Shown: positions 35,991 through 45,301 of the stretch, piece after piece
How positions within the stretch are numbered: position 1 is the first letter of the stretch
Layout: each line of letters starts with the position of its first letter
DNA from: Pseudomonas moraviensis
Lineage (GTDB): Bacteria > Pseudomonadota > Gammaproteobacteria > Pseudomonadales > Pseudomonadaceae
Assembly: GCF_900105805.1 (NCBI RefSeq)
Contig: NZ_LT629788.1
Span: forward strand, 5,502,501-5,566,500
Length of the DNA: 64,000 nucleotides
Reading direction: 5' to 3'
Notes under the pieces: model-generated
Seen by the model: only the letters and a program-made list of their open reading frames with translations
What the model was told of the DNA's origin: nothing
Database searches by the model: none
Translations under genes and position numbers: made by a program

Positions 35991-37481
35991 ATGGTTGCCG
36001 CATTGCTTGATCGTCTGGGAGTCAACCCGGCCCTGTACCAGAACGGCAAAGTGCCGGTGCATTCGCCCATCGATGGCAGTCGGATTGCCTCGGTGAACTG
36101 GGAAGGCGCTGCCGAAGTCGAGCAGCACATCAGTCGTGCAGATCATGCATTCGAGCACTGGCGCAAGGTCCCGGCGCCGCGTCGCGGCGAGCTGGTGCGT
36201 CAGTTCGGCGAAGTGTTGCGCGAATACAAGGCCGACCTCGGCGAGCTGGTGTCGTGGGAAGCCGGCAAGATCACGCAGGAAGGTCTGGGTGAAGTGCAGG
36301 AGATGATCGACATCTGCGACTTCGCCGTCGGCCTGTCGCGCCAGTTGTACGGTTTGACCATCGCCTCCGAGCGTCCCGGCCACCACATGCGCGAAACCTG
36401 GCATCCACTTGGCGTGGTCGGCGTGATCAGCGCGTTCAACTTCCCGGTCGCGGTGTGGGCGTGGAACACCACGCTGGCGCTGGTTTGCGGCAACCCTGTG
36501 GTGTGGAAACCCTCGGAGAAAACCCCGCTGACCGCGCTGGCCTGTCAGGCGCTGTTCGACCGCGTGGTGAAGAATTTCAGCGATGCCCCGGCGAGCCTGT
36601 GCCAAGTGGTGATTGGCGGTCGCGATGCCGGCGAAGCGCTGGTCGACGATCCGCGTGTCGCGCTGATCAGCGCCACCGGCAGCACGCGCATGGGCCGCGA
36701 AGTGGCGCCGAAAGTCGCCGCGCGTTTTGCCCGCAGCATACTTGAGCTGGGCGGCAACAATGCGATGATCCTCGGCCCGAGCGCCGATCTGGACATGGCG
36801 GTGCGCGCGATTCTGTTCAGCGCCGTCGGCACCGCCGGGCAACGCTGCACGACCCTGCGTCGCCTGATCGCTCACGAATCGGTGAAGGAAGAAATCGTCA
36901 CCCGCCTCAAAGCCGCGTATTCGAAAGTACGCATCGGCCATCCGCTGCAAGGCAATCTGGTCGGCCCGCTGATCGACAAACACAGCTTCGAAAACATGCA
37001 GGATGCGCTGGAGCAGGCACTCAGCGAAGGCGGCCGGGTGTTCGGCGGCAAGCGCCAACTGGAAGATCAGTTCCCCAATGCCTACTACGTATCGCCAGCC
37101 ATCGTGGAAATGCCCGAGCAGAGCGATGTGGTCTGCAGCGAAACCTTCGCGCCGATTCTGTATGTGGTTGGCTACAGCGATTTCGAGGAAGCGCTGCGCT
37201 TGAACAACGCTGTGCCGCAAGGCCTGTCGTCGTGCATCTTCACCACCGATGTTCGCGAGGCCGAGCGGTTCATGTCGGCGGTCGGCAGCGACTGCGGCAT
37301 CGCCAACGTCAACATCGGCCCGAGCGGTGCGGAAATCGGCGGCGCCTTTGGTGGCGAGAAAGAGACCGGCGGCGGCCGTGAGTCCGGCTCCGATGCCTGG
37401 CGCGCCTACATGCGCCGGCAGACCAACACCGTCAACTACTCGCTGGAATTGCCGTTGGCGCAGGGCATTACCTTTGACTGA
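35991..37481 (+). CDS. amaB: L-piperidine-6-carboxylate / alpha-aminoadipate semialdehyde dehydrogenase
   Basis: ALDH7-type aldehyde dehydrogenase (496 aa) that oxidises the piperidine-6-carboxylate/aminoadipate semialdehyde pair with NAD(P) in the pipecolate branch of lysine catabolism. The NAD fold with GVISAFNFPVAVWAWN near 145, the GSTRMG loop, catalytic Glu in LELGGNNA and catalytic Cys in GTAGQRCTTLRRL are intact; GGAFGGEKETGGGRESGSDAW near the end is typical of the ALDH7/antiquitin group. GAGGAG precedes the chosen ATG by about seven bases. Followed by a REP doublet and the oxidase gene amaA, its pathway partner. Confidence 0.93.
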   Translation: MVAALLDRLGVNPALYQNGKVPVHSPIDGSRIASVNWEGAAEVEQHISRADHAFEHWRKVPAPRRGELVRQFGEVLREYKADLGELVSWEAGKITQEGLGEVQEMIDICDFAVGLSRQLYGLTIASERPGHHMRETWHPLGVVGVISAFNFPVAVWAWNTTLALVCGNPVVWKPSEKTPLTALACQALFDRVVKNFSDAPASLCQVVIGGRDAGEALVDDPRVALISATGSTRMGREVAPKVAARFARSILELGGNNAMILGPSADLDMAVRAILFSAVGTAGQRCTTLRRLIAHESVKEEIVTRLKAAYSKVRIGHPLQGNLVGPLIDKHSFENMQDALEQALSEGGRVFGGKRQLEDQFPNAYYVSPAIVEMPEQSDVVCSETFAPILYVVGYSDFEEALRLNNAVPQGLSSCIFTTDVREAERFMSAVGSDCGIANVNIGPSGAEIGGAFGGEKETGGGRESGSDAWRAYMRRQTNTVNYSLELPLAQGITFD

Positions 37482-37500
37482 TGGAGATTGATGCGATGGC

Positions 37501-37594
37501 CCTGTGGGAGCGAGCCTGCTCGCGAATGCGTCAGGTCAGTCGACATTGATGTTGGCTGATTTACCGCTTTCGCGAGCAGGCTCGCTCCCACAGG
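37501..37594. repeat. REP doublet inside the amaB-amaA unit
   Basis: Inverted REP ends (CCTGTGGGAGCGAGCCTGCT and its complement) in a 94-bp element that fills most of the 153-bp gap between amaB and amaA. Located within what should be one transcript, it may set 3'-end stability of the amaB message. Confidence 0.92.
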
Positions 37595-37634
37595 ATCTGC
37601 AGTGTGTTTGTTGGGTTTCTGTTGGAGTCTGGCA

Positions 37635-38918
37635 ATGCCGTTACGCGAAGAATGTCTGTGGGAAAAGCTCACGCCACTACGTCCGGATCATTCGGCGCTC
37701 AGGGGTGAGGTCAAGGTCGATGTCTGCGTGATCGGCGCCGGATTCACCGGGTTGTCGGCGGCGCTGCATCTGTTGGAAAAGGGCAAAAGCGCCTGCGTGC
37801 TGGAGGCTCATCGCGCAGGGCACGGCGGCTCCGGGCGCAACGTCGGGCTGGTCAATGCCGGCATGTGGATTCCCCCGGACGAGATCGAGGCCGGTTTCGG
37901 CGAGGCGGTCGGCAGCCAGCTCAACCGCATGCTCGGGGCGGCGCCGGCGCTGGTGTTCAGCCTTGTGGATAAATACCACATCGATTGCCAGTTGCGTCGC
38001 GAAGGCACTTTGCACATGGCGCATAACGCCAAGGGCGAGGCGGACCTGCGCAGTCGCGAGCAGCAATGGAAACGCCGTGGCGCGCCGGTCGAGTTGCTGA
38101 CCGGCAAAGCCTGCGAGCAAGCCACCGGTACGCAGAAAATCGCCGCTGCGCTGCTTGATCGTCGCGCCGGCACGCTTAATCCGATGGCCTATGTCACCGG
38201 GTTGGCCAACGCGGTGCTGGGGCTCGGCGGGCAGATGTTCGATCATTCACCAGTGACTCGCCTCGAACGCATCGGGCAGAAATGGTCAGTGCAGACCGCC
38301 CAGGGTGCGGTGCTCGCCGAGCAAGTGGTCATAGCCTCCAATGCCTACACCGAAGGCGACTGGACCGAGCTCAAACGCAATTTCTTTCCCGGTTATTACT
38401 ATCAGGTCGCCTCGGTGCCGCTCACCGAAGACGCCGCGCAGGCGATTCTTCCGGGCGGGCAGGGCTCGTGGGACACCCGCCAGGTGCTGAGCAGTATTCG
38501 CCGCGACAAGGACGGACGTCTGCTGCTCGGCAGCCTCGGTAATGGCAATCAGAAACCGACATGGTTTCTCAAAGCCTGGGCTGATCGGGTCCAGCAGCAT
38601 TACTTCCCCAATCTGAAGCCGGTCGAGTGGGAATGCACCTGGACCGGGCGCATTGCTTTTACGCCTGATCACCTGATGCGCCTGTTCGAGCCGGCGCCGG
38701 GACTGGTGGCCGTCACCGGTTATAACGGTCGCGGCGTGACCACCGGCACCGTAGTCGGCAAAGCCTTCGCCGATTACCTGTGCCACGGCGATGCACAGGC
38801 ACTGCCGATTCCCTTCGCACCGATGCAGCCCTTGGCGGGTGCGGGCTTGCGCAGTTGCCTGTACGAGGCCGGGTTTTCCCTGTATCACGCGGGCCAGTGC
38901 CTGCGCATCGTTATTTGA
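37635..38918 (+). CDS. amaA: L-pipecolate oxidase (FAD-dependent amino acid oxidase)
   Basis: DAO/GlyOX-type flavoenzyme (427 aa) that oxidises L-pipecolate to piperidine-6-carboxylate, the substrate of AmaB. The dinucleotide-binding motif GAGFTGLSAALHLLEKG begins near residue 36, with VLEAHRAGHGGSGRNVGLVN following. The C-terminal FAD segment is VTGYNGRGVTTGTVVGKAFADYL (long motif near 365-387). Start set at MPLREECLWE, with GGAG upstream. Synteny with amaB and amaR supports the assignment; a related amine oxidase role is the main alternative. Confidence 0.88.
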   Translation: MPLREECLWEKLTPLRPDHSALRGEVKVDVCVIGAGFTGLSAALHLLEKGKSACVLEAHRAGHGGSGRNVGLVNAGMWIPPDEIEAGFGEAVGSQLNRMLGAAPALVFSLVDKYHIDCQLRREGTLHMAHNAKGEADLRSREQQWKRRGAPVELLTGKACEQATGTQKIAAALLDRRAGTLNPMAYVTGLANAVLGLGGQMFDHSPVTRLERIGQKWSVQTAQGAVLAEQVVIASNAYTEGDWTELKRNFFPGYYYQVASVPLTEDAAQAILPGGQGSWDTRQVLSSIRRDKDGRLLLGSLGNGNQKPTWFLKAWADRVQQHYFPNLKPVEWECTWTGRIAFTPDHLMRLFEPAPGLVAVTGYNGRGVTTGTVVGKAFADYLCHGDAQALPIPFAPMQPLAGAGLRSCLYEAGFSLYHAGQCLRIVI

Positions 38919-38973
38919 GTGTTGAAATTTGTTGCCGGACGCAGCGCTTTTGCAGCCAGCGACTAGCCTGTAA

Positions 38974-39011
38974 TGGTGCGGGTTGTAGCAGTTGCGCACC
39001 AGCAGTGTGCA
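38974..39011. promoter_or_regulatory. Dyad cluster upstream of the branched-chain transporter operon
   Basis: Two overlapping inverted repeats: TGGTGCG...CGCACCA (arms 7 bp, 38974 and 38995) and TGCGCAC-N5-GTGTGCA (38993-39011). They lie about 200 bp upstream of the candidate sigma-54 promoter, a normal distance for an enhancer-binding protein site. They share TGC/GCA and GCACCA elements with NtrC sites but not the standard spacing. Confidence 0.35.
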
Positions 39012-39209
39012 GTTCGGTGACGCGGGCTGTTACAGGCGGGTTGCACGTCGTTTGCCGCTGCGGTTGCAATGATGGCGCGCGCGGGTTGCGCTTGAAAAAA
39101 CAAACGGTTTCACCTTCCGCGGTTTAGACGGTTGCACGCCCAATGAAAATGGGAACGAAACAGTCGAAATAACAACAACGCAGCGACTTTTTGAAGAATA
39201 AAAAACCGA

Positions 39210-39225
39210 TGGCACGGGCCTTGCT
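39210..39225 (+). promoter_or_regulatory. Candidate sigma-54 (RpoN) promoter of the branched-chain amino acid transporter operon
   Basis: TGGCACGGGCCTTGCT matches the -24/-12 consensus TGGCACG-N4-TTGCA/T, with GG and GC separated by exactly 10 bp. It lies 62 bp before the binding-protein ATG inside a 368-bp noncoding gap (38919-39286), which otherwise holds only the dyads at 38974-39011. RpoN dependence would link the operon to nitrogen control. Confidence 0.62.
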
Positions 39226-39286
39226 CTGCGCTTTGAGTGAAGTGAAGTCGCAGTGCCAACTAAAAAAAACCTTGGAGCACCACCTC

Positions 39287-40420
39287 ATGTCCCAGACGTT
39301 TTACAAGAAAGGCTTTCTGGCCCTCGCAGTGGCTACTGCGCTGGGTGTTTCTGCGTTTGCTCAAGCTGATATCAAGATCGGTGTAGCGGGTCCGATGACC
39401 GGTGCCAACGCGGCATTCGGCGAGCAGTACATGAAGGGTGCACAGGCGGCGGCCGATGCGGTCAACGCGGCGGGCGGCGTCAACGGCGAGAAAATCGTCC
39501 TGGTCAAAGGCGATGATGCCTGCGAACCGAAGCAGGCGGTGACGGTCGCCAAGGACCTCACCAACCAGAAAGTCGCCGGCGTGGTCGGTCACTTCTGCTC
39601 TTCGTCGACCATTCCAGCGTCGGAGATCTACGACGAAGCCGGGATCATTGCGATCACTCCGGGCTCGACCAACCCGCAGGTGACCGAGCGTGGCCTGAGC
39701 GCCATGTTCCGTATGTGCGGACGTGATGACCAGCAAGGCATCGTTGCCGGCGACTACATCGTCGACATCCTCAAGGGCAAGAAAGTCGTTGTCCTGCACG
39801 ACAAGGACACCTACGGCCAAGGCCTGGCGGACGCCACCAAGGCGCAACTGGAAAAACGCGGCGTCAAGCCTGTGCTGTACGAAGGCCTGACCCGTGGCGA
39901 GAAAGACTTCAGCACCATCGTGACCAAGATCCGTGGCGCCGGCGCCGATGTCGTCTACTTCGGCGGCCTGCACCCGGAGGCCGGTCCACTGGTTCGTCAA
40001 CTGCGTGAACAAGGCCTGAAAGACGTCAAGTTCATGTCCGACGACGGCATCGTGACCGACGAGCTGGTGACCACCGCCGGCGGCCCGCAATTCACCGATG
40101 GCGTGCTGATGACCTTCGGTGCCGACCCGCGCCTGCTGCCTGAAAGCAAGACCGTAGTGGACGCATTCCGCAAGGCCGGCACCGAGCCTGAGGGCTACAC
40201 CCTGTACGCCTACGCCTCGGTACAGACTCTGGCCGCTGCGTTCAACGGCGCGAAGAAAAACGACGGCGAAGCCGCTGCCAAGTGGCTGAAGGCCAACCCG
40301 GTGAAAACCGTGATGGGCGAAAAAACCTGGGATTCCAAGGGCGACCTGAAAGTCTCCGACTACGTGGTTTACCAGTGGGACAAGGACGGCAAATACCACC
40401 AGCTGGAAAAGCAGAAGTAA
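39287..40420 (+). CDS. Branched-chain amino acid ABC transporter periplasmic binding protein (BraC/LivJ type)
   Basis: Periplasmic binding protein (377 aa) of the LIV family, presenting leucine, isoleucine or valine (or relatives) to the downstream permeases. Signal peptide about 1-26, cut after VSAFAQA; mature start DIKIGVAGPMTGANAAFGEQY. Family blocks KGDDACEPKQAV (with the conserved Cys pair partner near GHFCSSSTIP), VVLHDKDTYGQG and VVYFGGLHPEAG are present. Start chosen at MSQTFYKKG, with TTGGAG upstream; the longer frame would start inside the promoter. First gene of the five-gene operon; a REP doublet separates it from the permease genes. It is probably the orthologue of PA4913 rather than PA1074, by position. 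Confidence 0.93.
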   Translation: MSQTFYKKGFLALAVATALGVSAFAQADIKIGVAGPMTGANAAFGEQYMKGAQAAADAVNAAGGVNGEKIVLVKGDDACEPKQAVTVAKDLTNQKVAGVVGHFCSSSTIPASEIYDEAGIIAITPGSTNPQVTERGLSAMFRMCGRDDQQGIVAGDYIVDILKGKKVVVLHDKDTYGQGLADATKAQLEKRGVKPVLYEGLTRGEKDFSTIVTKIRGAGADVVYFGGLHPEAGPLVRQLREQGLKDVKFMSDDGIVTDELVTTAGGPQFTDGVLMTFGADPRLLPESKTVVDAFRKAGTEPEGYTLYAYASVQTLAAAFNGAKKNDGEAAAKWLKANPVKTVMGEKTWDSKGDLKVSDYVVYQWDKDGKYHQLEKQK

Positions 40421-40455
40421 GGGCTGAAGCGATCATCTGATCACCACGGTTTTCT

Positions 40456-40545
40456 TGTAGGAGTGAGCCTGCTCGCGATAGCGGTTGAACATTCAACACA
40501 TGTGTTGCCTGTCAGTCCGTCATCGCGAGCAGGCGAAGGCCTACA
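40456..40545. repeat. REP doublet between binding-protein and permease genes, one arm degenerate
   Basis: A 90-bp element with left arm TGTAGGAGTGAGCC intact and right arm changed to GCGAGCAGGCGAAGGCCTACA, so the outer stem is imperfect. Its place after the binding-protein gene would favour accumulation of that part of the message. The rest of the 241-bp gap up to 40661 shows no further element. Confidence 0.88.
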
Positions 40546-40661
40546 GGGGGCGGTGGTGGTCCGATGGTCACGCTCCGACATTGCTCCGACGTACATCTGT
40601 ATTTTTCCTAGAAGAACCGCGCGCCATTGGTGCGCAGGTTCTCACTGCGTGAGATTGCGTT

Positions 40662-41576
<915 letters not shown>

Positions 41577-41579
41577 GCG

Positions 41580-42881
41580 ATGTCTGCAACCACTGAAAAA
41601 TCCATCGATATCAAAAAAAGTCTGGTCGAGGCGATTCTTGCCGGCCTGATTGCGCTGATCGTGTTCGGGCCGATTGTCGGCGTGGTCCTCGACGGCTACA
41701 GCTTCAATCTCGAAGCAACCCGCGTGGCGTGGATCATTGCCATCGTCATGGCCGGGCGTTTTGCCCTCAGCCTGTTCCTGCAGACGCCCAAGGGCCTGAA
41801 GATCCTCGACGGATTCGAGAGCACCGGTTCCGGCGTGCACGTGCTGCCGGCGGATTACAAATCGCGGCTGCGCTGGATCATTCCGTTGATCATTGTGCTG
41901 GCGATCATCGTGCCGTTTGTTTCCAACTCCTATCTGCTTGGCGTGGTCATCCTCGGTTTGATCTACGTGCTGCTGGGACTGGGGCTGAACATCGTGGTCG
42001 GTCTGGCCGGTCTGCTCGATCTCGGCTACGTGGCGTTTTACGCCATCGGTGCCTACGGTCTGGCGCTGGGCTACCAGTATCTGGGGCTGGGTTTCTGGAC
42101 CGTGCTGCCATTGGCGGCGATCACCGCAGGCCTGGCCGGTTGCATCCTGGGTTTCCCGGTGCTGCGTCTGCACGGTGACTATCTGGCGATCGTGACCCTG
42201 GGCTTCGGTGAAATCATTCGTCTGGTGCTGAACAACTGGCTGTCCCTGACCGGTGGCCCAAACGGCATGCCAGCGCCACTGCCAACGTTCTTCGGTCTGG
42301 AATTCGGCAAGCGGGCGAAGGATGGCGGGGTACCGTTTCACGAGTTCTTCGGCCTGACCTACAACCCGGACGTGAAGTATTACTTCATCTACGCGGTGTT
42401 GTTCCTGGTGGTACTGGCGGTGCTGTACGTCAAGCATCGTCTGGTGAAAATGCCGGTCGGTCGCGCCTGGGAAGCCCTGCGTGAAGATGAAATCGCCTGC
42501 CGCTCGATGGGCCTCAACCACGTGCTGGTCAAGCTCTCGGCGTTCACCATCGGTGCGTCGACGGCGGGTCTGGCCGGGGTGTTCTTCGCCACCTATCAAG
42601 GCTTCGTCAACCCGACCTCGTTCACCTTCTTCGAATCGGCGCTGATCCTCGCCATCGTCGTGCTCGGCGGCATGGGCTCGACCATCGGCGTAGTCATCGC
42701 TGCGTTCGTACTCACCGTCGCCCCGGAACTGCTGCGCGGTTTCGCTGAGTATCGAGTGCTGCTGTTCGGCATCCTGATGGTGTTGATGATGATCTGGCGA
42801 CCACGCGGGCTGATCCGCATCAGCCGCACCGGGGTCAAACCACGCAAAGGTGCCATTCACTACGAGAGGACTGCGCCATGA
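41580..42881 (+). CDS. livM: Branched-chain amino acid ABC transporter permease LivM
   Basis: Second permease (433 aa). It carries the extra N-terminal region of proteobacterial LivM (DUF3382-like, about 1-110) before the core opening VILGLIYVLLGLGLNIVVGLAGLLDLGYVAFYAIGAY. The coupling loop GRAWEALREDEIACRSMGLN (near 293) and the GGMGSTIGVVIAAF segment are conserved. About ten spans. Its stop overlaps the livG start (ATGA). Confidence 0.96.
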   Translation: MSATTEKSIDIKKSLVEAILAGLIALIVFGPIVGVVLDGYSFNLEATRVAWIIAIVMAGRFALSLFLQTPKGLKILDGFESTGSGVHVLPADYKSRLRWIIPLIIVLAIIVPFVSNSYLLGVVILGLIYVLLGLGLNIVVGLAGLLDLGYVAFYAIGAYGLALGYQYLGLGFWTVLPLAAITAGLAGCILGFPVLRLHGDYLAIVTLGFGEIIRLVLNNWLSLTGGPNGMPAPLPTFFGLEFGKRAKDGGVPFHEFFGLTYNPDVKYYFIYAVLFLVVLAVLYVKHRLVKMPVGRAWEALREDEIACRSMGLNHVLVKLSAFTIGASTAGLAGVFFATYQGFVNPTSFTFFESALILAIVVLGGMGSTIGVVIAAFVLTVAPELLRGFAEYRVLLFGILMVLMMIWRPRGLIRISRTGVKPRKGAIHYERTAP

Positions 42882-43750
42882 GTGAAGTCGTGCTCTCTGT
42901 TGAAAAACTGATGATGCATTTCGGTGGCATCAAGGCTTTGAGCGATGTCAGCCTGAAGGTCAAACGCAATTCGATCTTCGCCCTGATCGGCCCCAACGGC
43001 GCTGGCAAGACCACGGTGTTCAACTGCCTGACCGGGTTCTACAAGGCCTCTGGCGGCAAGATCGAACTCAACGTGCGTGGCCAGCAGACCAACGTCATCC
43101 AGCTGCTGGGCGAGTCGTTCAAAGCGACCGATTTCGTCTCGCCGAAATCCTTCCTCAGCCGCATGTACTACAAAATGTTCGGCGGGACTCACCTGGTGAA
43201 CCGTGCAGGTCTGGCCCGGACGTTCCAGAACATTCGCCTGTTCAAGGAAATGTCGGTGCTGGAAAACCTGCTGGTGGCGCAGCACATGTGGGTCAACCGC
43301 AACATGCTCGCCGGCATCCTCAACACCAAGGGCTATCGCAAGGCCGAGAGCGATGCGCTGGATGTCGCCTTCTACTGGCTGGAAGTGGTCGATCTAGTCG
43401 ACTGCGCCAACCGTCTCGCCGGTGAGCTGTCGTACGGCCAACAACGCCGTCTGGAGATCGCTCGGGCCATGTGCACGCGGCCGCAGATCATCTGCCTCGA
43501 CGAACCGGCCGCCGGCCTCAACCCTCAGGAAACCGAAGCGCTGAGCGCGATGATCCGGCTGCTGCGCGACGAGCACGATCTGACCGTGGTGCTGATCGAA
43601 CACGACATGGGCATGGTCATGAGCATTTCCGATCACATCGTGGTCCTCGACCACGGCATCGTTATCGCCGAAGGCGGACCGGAAGCGATCCGCAGCGACC
43701 CGAAAGTGATTGCAGCCTACCTGGGCGCCGACGAAGAGGAGCTGGTATGA
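42878..43750 (+). CDS. livG: Branched-chain amino acid ABC transporter ATPase LivG
   Basis: ATP-binding subunit (290 aa). Walker A GPNGAGKTTVFN near residue 38, signature LSYGQQRRLEIARAM (ABC signature variant typical of LivG), Walker B IICLDEPAAGLNP and the H-loop IEHDMGMVM. It is somewhat longer than many LivG because of an insert (about 75-110, MYYKMFGG region) before the Q-loop, also usual in Pseudomonas. Its last codons overlap the livF start. Confidence 0.96.
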   Translation: MSEVVLSVEKLMMHFGGIKALSDVSLKVKRNSIFALIGPNGAGKTTVFNCLTGFYKASGGKIELNVRGQQTNVIQLLGESFKATDFVSPKSFLSRMYYKMFGGTHLVNRAGLARTFQNIRLFKEMSVLENLLVAQHMWVNRNMLAGILNTKGYRKAESDALDVAFYWLEVVDLVDCANRLAGELSYGQQRRLEIARAMCTRPQIICLDEPAAGLNPQETEALSAMIRLLRDEHDLTVVLIEHDMGMVMSISDHIVVLDHGIVIAEGGPEAIRSDPKVIAAYLGADEEELV

Positions 43751-44463
43751 GCCAACCGATCCTCGAATTGCGCAATCTGGACGTGTTCTACGGCCCGATC
43801 CAGGCGCTCAAAGGCGTTTCGCTGCAGATCAACGAAGGCGAGACCGTCAGCCTGATCGGCTCCAACGGCGCCGGCAAGTCGACCCTGCTGATGTCGATCT
43901 TCGGTCAGCCCAGAGCGGCGGGCGGGCAGATTCTTTATCAAGGCGTCGACATTACCCACAAGTCCTCGCATTACATCGCCTCCAACGGCATCGCGCAGTC
44001 GCCGGAAGGACGGCGGGTGTTCCCCGACATGACCGTCGAGGAAAACCTGCTGATGGGCACCATCCCGATTGGCGACAAGTACGCCAAAGAGGACATGCAG
44101 CGCATGTTCGAGCTGTTCCCGCGGCTTGAAGAACGACGCAATCAGCGCGCGATGACCATGTCTGGCGGTGAGCAGCAGATGCTCGCCATCGCCCGTGCGC
44201 TGATGAGCCGGCCGAAATTGTTGCTGCTCGATGAGCCGAGCCTGGGCCTGGCACCGATCGTGGTGAAGCAGATTTTTGCCACCCTGCGTGAACTGGCGAA
44301 AACCGGGATGACCATTTTTCTCGTTGAGCAAAACGCCAACCATGCGCTGAAGCTGTCGGATCGGGCGTATGTGATGGTCAACGGCGAGATCCGTCTGACC
44401 GGCACAGGCAAAGACCTGTTGGTGAATGAGGAGGTGCGTAACGCCTATCTGGGCGGGCACTGA
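43747..44463 (+). CDS. livF: Branched-chain amino acid ABC transporter ATPase LivF
   Basis: Second ATPase (238 aa). Walker A GSNGAGKSTLLMS near residue 38, Q-loop region NGIAQSPEGRRVFPDMTVEENL, signature MSGGEQQMLAIARAL, Walker B LLLLDEPSLGLAP and H-loop VEQNANHAL. Start ATG overlaps the livG TGA; a longer frame upstream is a shadow of livG. Last gene of the operon, followed by a terminator and a REP doublet. Confidence 0.96.
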   Translation: MSQPILELRNLDVFYGPIQALKGVSLQINEGETVSLIGSNGAGKSTLLMSIFGQPRAAGGQILYQGVDITHKSSHYIASNGIAQSPEGRRVFPDMTVEENLLMGTIPIGDKYAKEDMQRMFELFPRLEERRNQRAMTMSGGEQQMLAIARALMSRPKLLLLDEPSLGLAPIVVKQIFATLRELAKTGMTIFLVEQNANHALKLSDRAYVMVNGEIRLTGTGKDLLVNEEVRNAYLGGH

Positions 44464-44485
44464 TTCTTCTCGCGGTTATACACAG

Positions 44486-44515
44486 CCCCGGCGACGACAG
44501 TCCCGGGGTTTTTTT
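44486..44515 (+). terminator. Rho-independent terminator of the branched-chain transporter operon
   Basis: CCCCGG / CCGGGG stem with an 11-base loop followed by seven T, 22 bp after livF. Confidence 0.8.
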
Positions 44516-44540
44516 ATCCCCCCAACTCACCACCTCCCCC

Positions 44541-44628
44541 TGTAGGAGTGAGCCTGCTCGCGATAGCGGTGTGTCAGTCCTGTAGATGTTGCTGAATAAC
44601 CGCGATCGCGAGCAGGCTCACTCCTACA
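44541..44628. repeat. REP doublet (REPIN), TAGGAGTGAGCC type
   Basis: An 88-bp element with perfect inverted REP ends (TGTAGGAGTGAGCC and complement). Located between the livF terminator and the noncoding stretch with DnaA-box-like repeats. Confidence 0.92.
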
Positions 44629-44639
44629 TTGGAATTGCA

Positions 44640-45165
44640 CAACTTTCAGAATTGTGGAAAACAAATTCCCCAAGCTGCCAAAGCGCGACATATAGACGCT
44701 GCAAATGGCTGTTTTTCCACAGTTTTGACTTGTCCCCGATTGCTGTGGAGCTGGCTGTGCATAACGTGGGTGTATATGGTTGCAGCCCTTGTAATCCGTG
44801 GCTTTCAAGCTTGTGGTTGTTTTTTGATCAGGCAATTTCAAGCAAGCGCGAGGTGCCATTGTCAACCTTTTTATAGCGTTCGCAGCACACAGGATTTCGT
44901 GTGACTCGGCCTGTGGATAAGTCTGTGACTAAACTCTGGAAAGACCTCGCTGAAGGCCGTAATTGCTGGCCTCGCGCAATCACGCGGTTGTACCGTCCGT
45001 CGTGCAAAATGCCCTGTCCCGCACATCCGGTCACTCAGGGTCAAGCAAAAAACTTTGCATTTCGCCCGCAAAGCCTTGTGCAGCGCGGCTTTGCGCGTTT
45101 CTACTTGCCCCCGGAAACTGTGGAGCAGACTGTGGATAACGTGCGTGCACATGGCTGGAAGCCAC
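44640..45165. other. Noncoding stretch with repeated DnaA-box-like 9-mers
   Basis: This gap between livF and the SDR gene holds no convincing gene. It contains TTATCCACA twice (complement at 44912-44920 and 45131-45139), TTATGCACA once (44756-44764, fits TTATNCACA) and TTTTCCACA twice (44653-44661 complement, 44713-44721). Two of the boxes lie in imperfect direct repeats of about 45 bp, 44743-44787 and 45118-45163, which share CTGTGGAGC, TAACGTG and ATGG in the same order. Possible DnaA titration or reactivation site, or an untranslated RNA; the function is inferred. Confidence 0.6.
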
Positions 45166-45301
45166 GCAGGCTGCGGACTTGGTGCACCTGGTTGATTTTT
45201 GTACAGACGGCAGGTGTTGCCCGTATCCGCGAGGGCGGGCATGCTGCCTGCTGATTTTCTATTCCAAGGGCTGCCGTGGCGGCCGAAGCAAGGAGAACAC
45301 G

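Noticed and set aside
44586..44904. Short open frames between livF and the SDR gene
   Set aside because: They overlap a REP element and box repeats, have no ribosome site and no recognisable protein pattern.
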